From CAYWFP01 sp964457365 (GTDB lineage: Bacteria; Planctomycetota; SZUA-567): a stretch of 64,000 bases of DNA. The notes under the pieces were generated by a model that had not been told where the DNA came from, made no database searches, and worked only from the letters and a program-made list of their open reading frames with translations. Position numbers and translations under genes: made by a program. The DNA lies in contig CAYWFP010000007.1 of NCBI GenBank assembly GCA_964457365.1, positions 12,578 to 76,577 of the forward strand, in the 5' to 3' direction. Below are positions 1-8,787 of the stretch, one piece after another. How positions within the stretch are numbered: the stretch's first letter is position 1; each line of letters begins with the position of its first letter.

Positions 1-981
1 GATATCCGGGTTGTCGCGGAGGAACTCGCACGCCCGGTCGCGCCCCTGCCCCAAGCGCGTCTCGCCGTAGCTGAACCAGGTGCCGCTCTTCTGCAGCAGC
101 TTCTGCTCGACGCCCAGGTCGATCAGCTCGCCGTCGGTGTTGATCCCGTGGTCGAAGAGAATGTCGAAATGCGCCAGGCGGAACGGCGGGGCGACCTTGT
201 TCTTGACCACCTTTACCTTGGTCTGGTTGCCCACCGACTCGTCGCCCTTCTTGATCTGGCCGATGCGGCGGATGTCCAGCCGCAGCGAGGCGTAGAACTT
301 CAGCGCGTTGCCGCCGGGGGTGGTCTCGGGCGAGCCGAACATGACGCCGATTTTCATGCGGATCTGGTTGATGAAGATCACCGTGCAGTTGGACTTCTTG
401 ACGATGCCGGTGAGCTTCCTGAGGCCCTGGCTCATCAGTCGCGCCTGGAGCCCGACGTGGCTCTGGCCCATCTCGCCGTCGAGCTCCGCCTGCGGGGTGA
501 GCGCGGCCACCGAGTCGATGGCCACCACGTCCACCGCACCCGAGCGGACCAGCAGTTCGCAGATGTCCAGCGCCTGCTCGCCCGAGTCGGGTTGCGAGAC
601 AAGCAGGTTGTCCAGGTCCACCCCGAGTTTGCGCGCGTAGCTCGGGTCGAGCGCGTGCTCGGCATCGATGAAGGCCGCGACGCCGTCGGCCTTCTGGGTG
701 TTGGCCACCACGTGCAGCGCCAGCGTGGTCTTGCCCGAGCTCTCGGGACCGTAGAACTCCACCACGCGCCCGCGCGGTACGCCGCCGATGCCGATGGCCG
801 CGTCCAGCGCGAGGCTGCCGGTGGTGATCGCGTCGCAGGCGGCCTTGTAGTCCTGCCCGAGGCGCATGATCGACTCGTTGCCGAAACGCTTGCCGATCTC
901 GTCGATAGTTCGCGCAAGAGCCTTGTCGCGGCCGCTGCGGTCCGCGTCGGGCATCGCCTTCTCGTTCTTCTTCCGTGCCAT
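1..981 (-). CDS. recA: Recombinase RecA, C-terminus cut off by window edge
   Basis: RecA forms filaments on single-stranded DNA, carries out strand exchange and acts as co-protease for LexA self-cleavage. The reading frame starts at ATG 981 (AGGGG upstream) and runs off the left edge after 327 codons, so about 20-30 C-terminal residues are missing compared with the usual ~350. Walker A GPESSGKT lies near residues 78-85, and the family blocks IDAEHALD, VVAIDSVAAL and FINQIRMKIG are all readable. It lies 78 nt downstream of lexA on the same strand with no obvious promoter between them, so it is probably cotranscribed from the LexA-type promoter at 1717-1745. Identity is certain. Confidence 0.98.
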   Translation of the reverse strand, partial: MARKKNEKAMPDADRSGRDKALARTIDEIGKRFGNESIMRLGQDYKAACDAITTGSLALDAAIGIGGVPRGRVVEFYGPESSGKTTLALHVVANTQKADGVAAFIDAEHALDPSYARKLGVDLDNLLVSQPDSGEQALDICELLVRSGAVDVVAIDSVAALTPQAELDGEMGQSHVGLQARLMSQGLRKLTGIVKKSNCTVIFINQIRMKIGVMFGSPETTPGGNALKFYASLRLDIRRIGQIKKGDESVGNQTKVKVVKNKVAPPFRLAHFDILFDHGINTDGELIDLGVEQKLLQKSGTWFSYGETRLGQGRDRACEFLRDNPDI

Positions 982-1059
982 GGTCTACCCCTTTCTCGTT
1001 CTCGGGCCTGCGCCCTCGTCGGTTGCCAGAAAACCACCCGCGCTTCGCGCGCGTCTCCG

Positions 1060-1662
1060 TTACGGAATCACCCGGTGAACCCCCACCACCCGCCCGCCGA
1101 CGCGAAAGTCTGTCGCGGCCAGATCCACCTCGACGGGGCGGTAGAGATCGTTCTCCGGGATCAGCTCCACCGTGGCGCCGCGGCGGCGGATGCGCTTGAC
1201 CGTGGCCTCGCCCTCGACGATGGCCACGCCGATCGCGTTCTCCTCCACCTGCGCCTGCTCGCGGACGATGACGAAATCGCCGTCCCAGATGCCGACGTCG
1301 ATCATGCTGTCGCCCCGGACGCGCAGGGCGTAGTGTCGTTCGTCGTAGAGTTCCGATAGATCGAGATACCCCTCGAGATTCTCCACCGCCGTGATCGGCG
1401 CCCCGGCGGCGACGCGCCCGACGATCGGCACGCCCCCGCGGGGCATGTGGGCCTCGTCGATCTCGATGCCGCGGCTGCTGCCGGCGCGGCGGTGGATATA
1501 GCCTTTGCGCTCGAGCGCCGCGAGGTAATCGCGCACGGCGTTGGTAGAACGGAAGCCGAAATGCCCGGCGATCTCGCGCACCGTCGGAGTGTAGTTCTCC
1601 TCACTGATGCAGTGCAGCAGATAATCGAACACCGCGCGCTGTTTCTCGGTCAGGTCTTTCAT
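1060..1662 (-). CDS. lexA: SOS repressor LexA
   Basis: LexA represses DNA-damage genes and cleaves itself when RecA filaments form. The protein is 200 aa: an N-terminal winged helix-turn-helix (about 1-65), then an S24 protease domain with the Ala86-Gly87 cleavage site in RVAAGAP, nucleophile Ser119 in GDSM and general base Lys156 in ATVKR. I chose ATG 1662 (MKDLTEK) because GGAGG lies 7 nt upstream; the ATGs at 1668 and 1686 are worse placed. recA follows 78 nt downstream. A sigma70-like promoter with an embedded CTG-N10-CAG box lies about 55-85 nt upstream, consistent with autoregulation. Confidence 0.97.
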   Translation of the reverse strand: MKDLTEKQRAVFDYLLHCISEENYTPTVREIAGHFGFRSTNAVRDYLAALERKGYIHRRAGSSRGIEIDEAHMPRGGVPIVGRVAAGAPITAVENLEGYLDLSELYDERHYALRVRGDSMIDVGIWDGDFVIVREQAQVEENAIGVAIVEGEATVKRIRRRGATVELIPENDLYRPVEVDLAATDFRVGGRVVGVHRVIP

Positions 1663-1716
1663 CGCCATGCCTCCGTTTCTGCACATCCGAACAGCGACTC
1701 TATCCGTCTTTCGGCA

Positions 1717-1745
1717 CTTATACTGCTCATCCGTACAGAAATCAA
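1717..1745 (-). promoter_or_regulatory. lexA-recA promoter with embedded LexA-type box
   Basis: Read on the minus strand: -35 TTGATT (1745-1740), a 17-nt spacer, -10 TATAAG (1722-1717). The spacer contains CTGTACGGATGAGCAG (1738-1723), which fits the CTG-N10-CAG architecture of enterobacterial LexA boxes. Bound repressor would block RNA polymerase. The promoter elements and box are seen directly; LexA binding is inferred from position just upstream of lexA. LexA motifs differ widely between phyla, so the half-site assignment is provisional. Confidence 0.75.
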
Positions 1746-2343
1746 GTGACTTACGAATTTTTAACTGTTTTTTCGAGCAGCTCTCGTCATGCCGCTTTAT
1801 TGACTGCGAAACCCAAAACAGCCGGCGTGCCAGAGTTCCGGAGAAACACGCAAGTCGTTATTTTAATAGAGGTTATGAGTTATATTCTCGTGCCGAGCGC
1901 GACGCCGACAGGCAGGGAAATCGATCAATTGCTGATTTTTCGCGCAGTTATTGACTTGTTCGCAGATGGTGGCGGCGCTCTCGCGGGCATCGCGTGCGCG
2001 CAGGCGAAATCTTTCCGTTGACAGCGCGGCGGCGACGTCGCCATGGAACTCGTCGACTACGGCGCCGGCGGGGAGCAGAAGCGAAGCCGTCAAATCCCGG
2101 CCGTGGGGAAGGCGGCCGGGGGATTCCGGCATACAGCGTAAAATAATGACGCTGTCGATTGTGCTTGGCGGCTCTGATGTTCCATTGGAGATCCGAAGGT
2201 CGATAGCCCCTGATTTCCCCGTCATGATTTCGTCCGGCGCACACGGGCCGCAAGACTCCCCGGCCGGTTTTCCGCGAAGCGGGCTTGCGCGCTCGGCATT
2301 CCCGCGGTATTTTGCCGCTGTTGCGGGGCCGGAGGAGACTGTC
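1746..2343. other. Intergenic region between divergent lexA and mpsC-like gene
   Basis: About 600 nt between divergently transcribed genes. The left part is AT-rich. Overlapping open frames on both strands have no recognisable product and look like chance. Isolated TTGACT hexamers occur at about 1799 and 1951 without a convincing -10. I see no tRNA, repeat or clear terminator here; the promoter of the MpsC-like gene must lie in it but I cannot place it. Confidence 0.5.
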
Positions 2344-2727
2344 ATGCCTGGATCGAAAGGACGGCTCGAAGCCGCGATCAGCGAAGCGTTGATCAGGTTC
2401 GAGAAGGAATACATGGGGCGCGGTCCGACGGAAACGCGCACGTTCATCGTCGACGACATGATCATCGTCCGGCTGCGCGGCGTTATTACGCGCGCGGAGT
2501 ATCACCTTGCCAATTCGGACGAGGACGGGCGCGGGCGGGAGCTGATCAAGGAGACGCGCATGCAACTGATCGAGAAGGCCCGGCCGGTTCTGGAGGCGGC
2601 CATCCGCGATCTTGTCGGCGTCGGCATCCAGAGCCTGCACACGGATATCAGCACGCGAACCGGCGAGCGGCTGATCGTCTTCACGCTCGAATCCCCGCTC
2701 GAGCGCGACGAGAGCCACGCCCCGTAG
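2344..2727 (+). CDS. DUF2294 / MpsC-like protein
   Basis: A 127-aa protein resembling the DUF2294 family (PF10057), named after MpsC of the staphylococcal membrane-potential-generating system. Characteristic segments are the central TRTFIVDDMIIVRLRG strand pair and the later VGVGIQSLHTDIS and ERLIVFTLE. No signal peptide or membrane segment is visible, so it should be cytosolic. ATG 2344 has GGAGGAG 7 nt upstream; the frame is open further 5' but nothing there looks conserved. No mpsA/mpsB partners are in the window, so its role here is unknown. Confidence 0.8.
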   Translation: MPGSKGRLEAAISEALIRFEKEYMGRGPTETRTFIVDDMIIVRLRGVITRAEYHLANSDEDGRGRELIKETRMQLIEKARPVLEAAIRDLVGVGIQSLHTDISTRTGERLIVFTLESPLERDESHAP

Positions 2728-2754
2728 CGTCGGAGAGAACTCCGTGAAGAAGTC

Positions 2755-2782
2755 TTGACTGGCGCGACGAAATGAATAGGAT
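2755..2782 (+). promoter_or_regulatory. Candidate promoter of the aroK-aroC fusion leader
   Basis: TTGACT (2755-2760), a 16-nt spacer and TAGGAT (2777-2782) form a plausible sigma70 promoter about 200 nt upstream of the aro fusion gene. It would give a leader that runs through the intrinsic terminator at 2897-2930. Confidence 0.5.
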
Positions 2783-2896
2783 GTCGGGCGACGATTCGAG
2801 GCGGGGCCGCGGCCGGGCTTCGGGTTGCCGCGACGCGACAGACATAACGGGCTAGGGCCGGACGAAGCGCAGCGCGACGCGTCCGGGCATATGAAC

Positions 2897-2930
2897 CGAG
2901 AGAACGCCATGAGGGCGCCTCTCGTTTTTT
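2897..2930 (+). terminator. Intrinsic terminator, possible attenuator of the aro gene
   Basis: The arms CGAGAG-AA-CGCC (2897-2908) and GGCG-C-CTCTCG (2914-2924) pair with a 5-nt loop, followed by six T (2925-2930). It could simply end the MpsC-like transcript, 170 nt after that stop codon. But a promoter-like sequence lies between the two, and the aro gene starts 55 nt downstream, so it may act as an attenuator in the aro leader. Confidence 0.7.
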
Positions 2931-2984
2931 CGTTTCTTCGTGGTGCGCCGGGATCGCGCAACCCGGATTTGAGGCGAGTGAATC

Positions 2985-4610
2985 ATGAAAATCGTTATCA
3001 CCGGCCCGAAATGCTCGGGCAAGACCACCATCGGCACCGCCCTGGCCGAACGCTTGTCTATACCGTATTTCGATCTTGACGAACTGGTATTGGAACGGGC
3101 CGCGGAGAAGGGGCGCGAGACGGAATCCTGCGCCGCCCTGTACAAAACGCTCGGCGAGAAAGCGTTCCGCCTGGTCGAGCGAGACGCCATCGCCGAACTG
3201 GATCGACACGGATACATGGTTCTGGCCACGGGCGGGTCGACGATGCTCCACCACGAATCGCGGCATTTGCTCCGCCCCTCGTCGTTGTGGGTTTATCTGA
3301 AAGCAAGCCCGGAATGCCTGTGGAATCGCATTCCTCAAGATCCGCTGCCGGCCTATCTCCAGGCGACGGGCGATCCGCGCGCGGCCTTCCTCGAGCGCGT
3401 CGACTGCATCGACGAAGTGCTTTCGCTCCGGTGTGATGTTCATATCGATACCGAGACGGAGAATATGGAGGCGATTCTCGACGAGATCGTCGACAGCCTT
3501 CACTGCGAACTCGCGGTCCTGGCGAACGCGCCCAATACGCTCGGCGATATCGTTCGCCTGACCACCTTCGGCGAGAGCCACGGGCCGATGATCGGCGCGG
3601 TGCTGGATGGCGTTCGTCCGGGCCTGTCCTTGTCGGCGGCGGACGTTCAGCAGGACCTGGACCGCCGGCGGCCGGGGCAGAGCGCCGTCGCGACCGCGCG
3701 CAGGGAGTCGGACGCGGTGGAGATCGTCTCCGGCGTATTCGAGGGCAAGACGACCGGCGCCCCCGTCGCCATGCTGATCAGAAATGCCGACAGCCGCCCG
3801 TCGCATTACGAAGCGATCAAGGATCTGTTCCGCCCGGGCCACGCGGACTATACCTTCTGGCAGAAATACGGCATCCGCGACTACCGCGGCGGCGGGCGCT
3901 CCTCCGGACGCGAGACCGCCGCCCGCGTCGCCGGCGGGGCCGTGGCCCGGACGATCCTCGCGGCACGCGGCGTGACGATCCGGGCGTATACGATACGGAT
4001 CGGCGATATCGTCGCGGATCGAGTCGACCCCGCTCACATCGACAAGAATCCGGTGCGCTGCCCCGACGCCGAAGCCGCCGGGAAGATGGAGGCATTGGTC
4101 CTGGAGGCCAGGCGGCAGGGCGATTCCGTCGGCGGTATCGTGCAGGTGGAGGCGCTTGGCGTGCCGCCGGGCCTGGGCGATCCGGTCTTCTCCAAGTTGG
4201 ACGCGCGGCTGGCCGCGGCGCTCTTCTCGCTCGGCGCGGTCAAGGGCGTCGAGTTCGGCTGCGGTTTCGCCTGCGCGTCCCTGCGCGGCTCGGAGAACAA
4301 CGATCCGATGGCGAACGGGGCGTTCCTTTCCAACAACGCCGGCGGCGTCCTCGGCGGCATCTCCTCCGGGCAACCCCTTGTCGCCCGCGTGGCGGTCAAG
4401 CCGACGCCCTCGATCGCAACCGAGCAGCAGACCGCGGACGTGCATGGCAACGACAGGACGCTGAACGTCGCAGGCCGGCACGACCCGTGCATCGTGCCGC
4501 GCATCGTGCCGGTGGTGGAAGCCATGGTGGCGCTGACGCTCTTGGACGCCTGGGAAGTGCAGGCCCGCCTCCGGCCGGATTGGCCGCGGGCAGTCGCGAC
4601 GAATGCGTGA
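2985..4610 (+). CDS. Shikimate kinase-chorismate synthase fusion
   Basis: A 541-aa bifunctional enzyme of the shikimate pathway. Residues 1 to about 175 are shikimate kinase (ATP-dependent 3-phosphorylation of shikimate): Walker A GPKCSGKTT, DLDEL for shikimate/Mg binding and ATGGS. Residues from about 183 are chorismate synthase (FMN-dependent elimination of phosphate from EPSP): TTFGESHG, RPGQ, FRPGHADYT, RGGGRSSGRETAARVAGGA and SNNAGG. The kinase lid reads QDPLP where the family usually has an Arg, which deserves attention. Neither domain looks broken. The two steps joined are not consecutive; EPSP synthase acts between them and is not in the window. The ribosome site at ATG 2985 is weak. 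Confidence 0.93.
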   Translation: MKIVITGPKCSGKTTIGTALAERLSIPYFDLDELVLERAAEKGRETESCAALYKTLGEKAFRLVERDAIAELDRHGYMVLATGGSTMLHHESRHLLRPSSLWVYLKASPECLWNRIPQDPLPAYLQATGDPRAAFLERVDCIDEVLSLRCDVHIDTETENMEAILDEIVDSLHCELAVLANAPNTLGDIVRLTTFGESHGPMIGAVLDGVRPGLSLSAADVQQDLDRRRPGQSAVATARRESDAVEIVSGVFEGKTTGAPVAMLIRNADSRPSHYEAIKDLFRPGHADYTFWQKYGIRDYRGGGRSSGRETAARVAGGAVARTILAARGVTIRAYTIRIGDIVADRVDPAHIDKNPVRCPDAEAAGKMEALVLEARRQGDSVGGIVQVEALGVPPGLGDPVFSKLDARLAAALFSLGAVKGVEFGCGFACASLRGSENNDPMANGAFLSNNAGGVLGGISSGQPLVARVAVKPTPSIATEQQTADVHGNDRTLNVAGRHDPCIVPRIVPVVEAMVALTLLDAWEVQARLRPDWPRAVATNA

Positions 4611-4663
4611 TGCGGGCGGCGAATCCGCGCGACCGCATCGGCGACAGAGACCAAAGGAGATGC

Positions 4664-5854
4664 ATGCGGAAATACGTCATTCTTCTCTCGTCGGTACTGA
4701 TGCAGACATGTATCGGAAGCCTGTACGCCTGGAGCGAGTTCGTTCCCGCCCTGAGGAATACGTACGGTCTCTTCACCTGGAAGACGCAACTGGTCTTCGG
4801 TACCCTGATCGCCGTATTCACCGTATCCATGGTCGTGGCGGGACGCCTGTTGCGTGCCGTCGGGCCCCGCTGGATCGCCGTGGCCGGCGGAATCGCCTTC
4901 GGCGGCGGCTATTGGATCGCCTCCCGATCCGGCGGGGACTTCGGTCTGCTGCTGCTGGGCATCGGCATCGTCGTCGGCATCGGCACGGGCTTCTGCTATG
5001 TCTGTCCGCTGACCATGTGCGTCGAGTGGTTTCCGAAACGCAAGGGACTGGTCACCGGTATCGCCGTCGCCGGTTTCGGTGGCGGCGCGGTCGTTCTCTC
5101 CGCCCTGGGCGAGTGGTTCTTCGCCCACGGCATGGGGGTGCTGGAGATCTTCCGGATCATCGGCATAGCGTATGGCGGCGTGATCGTCGTCGCCGCGTTG
5201 CCCCTGCGCATGCCCACGGGCGAAACGGCGAATCGCCCGCCGATCGAGTTCGACGTGCTGCGGCGGGATCGCTATTTCTGGGGGCTGGCGCTGGGCATGT
5301 TCGGCGGCACCTTCGCCGGACTGCTCGTCATCGGCAACCTGAAGCCGATGATCCTCTCCGCCGGCGTGGCCTCTTCCGTCGCCACTGTCGCCATCGGCGC
5401 CTTTGCCGCGGGCAACGCGTTCGGGCGTATCTCCTGGGGCTGGGTCGCCGACAAGATCGGCGCGACGGCTATTCCGGCCTCTCTGGCGTTTCTGGCGTCA
5501 ATGGTCCTGCTCTCGTGGTTCTTCCTGGATTCGCCGGCGGGGGCGATATCGCTCTCGGCGTTGCTCGGCGTGGGATTCGGCGCCTGTTTCGTCGTCTACG
5601 CCGCGCAGACGGCCGCGCGCTACGGCGCTGAACACCTGGCGGCCATCTATCCGCTCGTATTCCTCGCCTACGGGTTGTCCGGTCTGCTCGGCCCCTGGCT
5701 GGGGGGCTGGATGTACGACCAGACCCGGAGCTATGCCGGCGGACTGGCCCTGAGTCTCATGGTCCTGCTGATTTCCGTTCTCGGCAGTCTCGGTTTGCTC
5801 GGTCTCCTTCAAGGCGGAGACCCGTTGCTCGAAGGGGAGGTGCAGCATGAGTAA
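4664..5854 (+). CDS. MFS transporter, OFA (oxalate/formate antiporter)-like
   Basis: A 396-aa major facilitator with about 12 hydrophobic segments. The N-terminus (LYAWSEFVPAL) and the pattern of Gly-rich helices resemble the OFA subfamily of monocarboxylate carriers; the substrate cannot be read from the sequence. I start at ATG 4664, 4 nt after AAAGGAG; the open frame extends upstream to 4487 only because it overlaps aroC. It begins 53 nt after the aro fusion and overlaps purE by 8 nt, so the genes are likely cotranscribed. Confidence 0.88.
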   Translation: MRKYVILLSSVLMQTCIGSLYAWSEFVPALRNTYGLFTWKTQLVFGTLIAVFTVSMVVAGRLLRAVGPRWIAVAGGIAFGGGYWIASRSGGDFGLLLLGIGIVVGIGTGFCYVCPLTMCVEWFPKRKGLVTGIAVAGFGGGAVVLSALGEWFFAHGMGVLEIFRIIGIAYGGVIVVAALPLRMPTGETANRPPIEFDVLRRDRYFWGLALGMFGGTFAGLLVIGNLKPMILSAGVASSVATVAIGAFAAGNAFGRISWGWVADKIGATAIPASLAFLASMVLLSWFFLDSPAGAISLSALLGVGFGACFVVYAAQTAARYGAEHLAAIYPLVFLAYGLSGLLGPWLGGWMYDQTRSYAGGLALSLMVLLISVLGSLGLLGLLQGGDPLLEGEVQHE

Positions 5855-6347
5855 TCCCGTCGTCTCGGTCGTCATGGGCAGCAAGTCCGACGCCGATATC
5901 ATGGATGCGGCGGCCAAGATCCTGGACCAGTTCAACGTGCCGTTCGAGATGCGCGTCATTTCGGCGCACCGGACCCCCGAACGGGCGGTGGAGTACGGCA
6001 AGGGCCTGAAGGCGCGCGGCCTCAGGATCGTCATCGCCGGCGCGGGCAAGGCGGCGCACCTCCCGGGCGTGATCGCGGCCTTGACCACCCTGCCCGTGAT
6101 CGGCGTTCCGATGGAAACGTCGGACATGGGCGGATTGGATTCGCTGCTCTCCATCGTACAGATGCCCGGCGGCGTGCCGGTCGCCACCACCGCCATCGGC
6201 AAGCACGGGGCCAAGAACGCGGGGCTGCTCGCCGTCGAAATCCTCGCCCTGGACAACGCCGCGCTGGCCGACCGGCTGGAGGCATACCGCGCGCAGATGG
6301 CCAGGGACGTGGAAGAGGACGATCGGACCTTCCACGGCGCGAGCTGA
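5847..6347 (+). CDS. purE: N5-carboxyaminoimidazole ribonucleotide mutase PurE
   Basis: A 166-aa class I PurE, converting N5-CAIR to CAIR in purine synthesis. Signature segments VVMGSKSD, the catalytic-His loop SAHRTPER, AGAGKAAHLPGV and MPGGVPVATTAIG are intact, and the length is normal. It overlaps the end of the MFS gene by 8 nt, suggesting translational coupling. No purK follows; the next gene is convergent. Confidence 0.97.
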   Translation: MSNPVVSVVMGSKSDADIMDAAAKILDQFNVPFEMRVISAHRTPERAVEYGKGLKARGLRIVIAGAGKAAHLPGVIAALTTLPVIGVPMETSDMGGLDSLLSIVQMPGGVPVATTAIGKHGAKNAGLLAVEILALDNAALADRLEAYRAQMARDVEEDDRTFHGAS

Positions 6348-6422
6348 AGCGGCCATCCGGCCGAAGCGCCCGCGCCGGCCGGCGGCTGGGTGTCGGAGAA
6401 TCCGCGCGATCCGTCGCGGGCG

Positions 6423-7358
<936 letters not shown>

Positions 7359-7464
7359 GTCGCTTCTCCTCTGTCGACCGGCCTTTCCAGCATAATCCCG
7401 ACACCGGAGAAAGCAAGCGAATCGTGGGAAAACCCCGCCGCGGGAGCGCTCGGGATCGTGCGGA

Positions 7465-7947
7465 TTGGCGAAGCGGCCTGCCGGCGCAGACGCCTGTTTT
7501 CCGCGCGCGGCGTTCCAGAGCGCGGCCGACCTCTCGGGCGGCCGGTGGCGGAAGGTGGAGATTCCCTGCGAGGGCAAGGCGCTGCCGGCGTACCTCTTCC
7601 TCGTCGACACCTCGGGCAGGAAACGCCCGCTGCTGATCGCCCACACCGGCCTCGACTGCGGCATCGAGGAGATGTACTTCGGCATCGGCCACGCCGCGGT
7701 CCGCCGCGGCTACAACTGCCTCATCTTCGAGGGCCCCGGGCAGGGGGGCGCGATCCGGGAGCTGGACCTTCCGTTCCGCCACGACTGGGAGAAGGTGGTC
7801 ACGCCCGTGGTCGATTTCGCCGTCGGGCTGAAGGAAGTGGACCCCGGGCGCATCGCTCTCTTCGGCATGAGCATGGGCGGGTATCTCGCGCCGCGCGCCG
7901 CGGCGTACGAACCGCGCATCCGCGCCTGCATCGCCGCCGCCGGCGGA
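7465..7947 (+). pseudogene. Relic of an alpha/beta hydrolase, both ends missing
   Basis: An open stretch of about 160 codons matches the central part of an FrsA/acyl-peptidase-like alpha/beta hydrolase: KVEIPCEGKALP, the strand LLIAHTGLDCG, FEGPGQG and the nucleophile elbow GMSMGG. The N-terminal ~100-130 residues would have to overlap the divergent GGDEF gene and are absent. Beyond about 7947 the match stops, so the catalytic Asp and His are lost. The frame happens to stay open into the downstream ABC ATPase, but that gene has its own ribosome site and ATG. No good start codon is present (TTG 7465). I read this as a decayed remnant. Confidence 0.75.
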
Positions 7948-7958
7948 TCCGCTCGAAC

Positions 7959-7990
7959 GAAGCCCTTCGGCGACGGCGTCGAAGGGCTTC
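7959..7990 (+). repeat. 11-bp perfect inverted repeat
   Basis: GAAGCCCTTCG (7959-7969) and CGAAGGGCTTC (7980-7990) are perfectly complementary, separated by 10 nt. The hairpin lies directly after the hydrolase remnant and before the ABC operon. It is followed only by a short pyrimidine stretch, so it may be a weak or decayed terminator or a scar. Confidence 0.6.
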
Positions 7991-8085
7991 TTCACCCCCG
8001 CCCGCCGACAAAGCGAACGCGTCTGCCGCATTCGCCCCTTGCGTCCCACGCCGCAGGCGGTAAGATGCGCGCCGGGAGAAACGGG

Positions 8086-8778
8086 ATGAGCGCGACGAGC
8101 GAGAGGCCTCTCTTCGAAGCCGACGGCATCGAGATCGACGCCGGCGGGGTGACGCTGCTGACCGAGGTGACCCTGGCGCTGGCGCGCGGCGAGCGCGTGG
8201 CCCTGGCCGGCCCCAGCGGCTGCGGCAAGACGACGCTGCTGCGGGTGCTCGCGGCCCTGCTGGAGCCGAAGGCCGGCCGCCTGCGCTTCGCGGGCAAGAC
8301 CCCCGCCGAGAGCGGCTATCCCGCCTGGCGGCGCCGGATGGTATACGTCCACCAGACGCCGGTGGTTTATCCCGGCTCGGTCTACGACAACCTCGCCCGG
8401 CCGTTTACCTTCGCCGGCGCCGGCAGGGAACTGCCGGTCGATACCGCCAAGGGGCTGCTCGAGCGGCTCGCGGTGGGCGACCACCGCCTCGACCAGGACG
8501 CGGCGTCGCTGTCGGTGGGACAGCAGCAGCGGCTGGGGCTGATCCGGGCCCTGCTGCTCGCGCCGGAGGTGCTGCTTTTGGACGAGCCGACCAGCGCGCT
8601 GGACGAGGACGCCACGGCGATGGTGGAGGCGTTGATCGACGAGCAGGCCGCGCGCGGCGCCGCGGCGCTGATCGTCTCGCACAACCCCGCGCAGGCCGCG
8701 CGCTGGTGCGCGCGCCGGATCGACCTGAAGGCCCGCATGGTCCCGGTCGCCGCGATCCCGGCCGCGAGCGCCGGATAG
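8086..8778 (+). CDS. ABC transporter ATPase, FetA (YbbL)-like
   Basis: A 230-aa ABC ATPase: Walker A GPSGCGKTT (42-50), a Q-loop VHQTP, signature LSVGQQQ, Walker B LLLDEP and a switch His in SHNPAQ. Paired with the FetB-type permease 9 nt downstream it should energise a metal (iron) exporter like E. coli FetAB. The start ATG 8086 has GGAG about 7 nt upstream. The same frame is open upstream through the hydrolase remnant, which I regard as coincidental. Confidence 0.88.
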   Translation: MSATSERPLFEADGIEIDAGGVTLLTEVTLALARGERVALAGPSGCGKTTLLRVLAALLEPKAGRLRFAGKTPAESGYPAWRRRMVYVHQTPVVYPGSVYDNLARPFTFAGAGRELPVDTAKGLLERLAVGDHRLDQDAASLSVGQQQRLGLIRALLLAPEVLLLDEPTSALDEDATAMVEALIDEQAARGAAALIVSHNPAQAARWCARRIDLKARMVPVAAIPAASAG

Positions 8779-8787
8779 GAACCGCCG

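Noticed and set aside
148..1359. Plus-strand 403-codon frame over recA and lexA
   Set aside because: Antisense shadow of two well-conserved genes; no ribosome site and no domain.
1863..2465. Minus-strand 200-codon frame between lexA and the MpsC-like gene
   Set aside because: No recognisable product or ribosome site; overlaps the MpsC-like gene in antisense.
7465..8778. True hydrolase-ABC ATPase fusion protein
   Set aside because: The hydrolase part lacks its ends and catalytic partners, a non-homologous stretch separates the two, and the ATPase has its own ribosome site and ATG.
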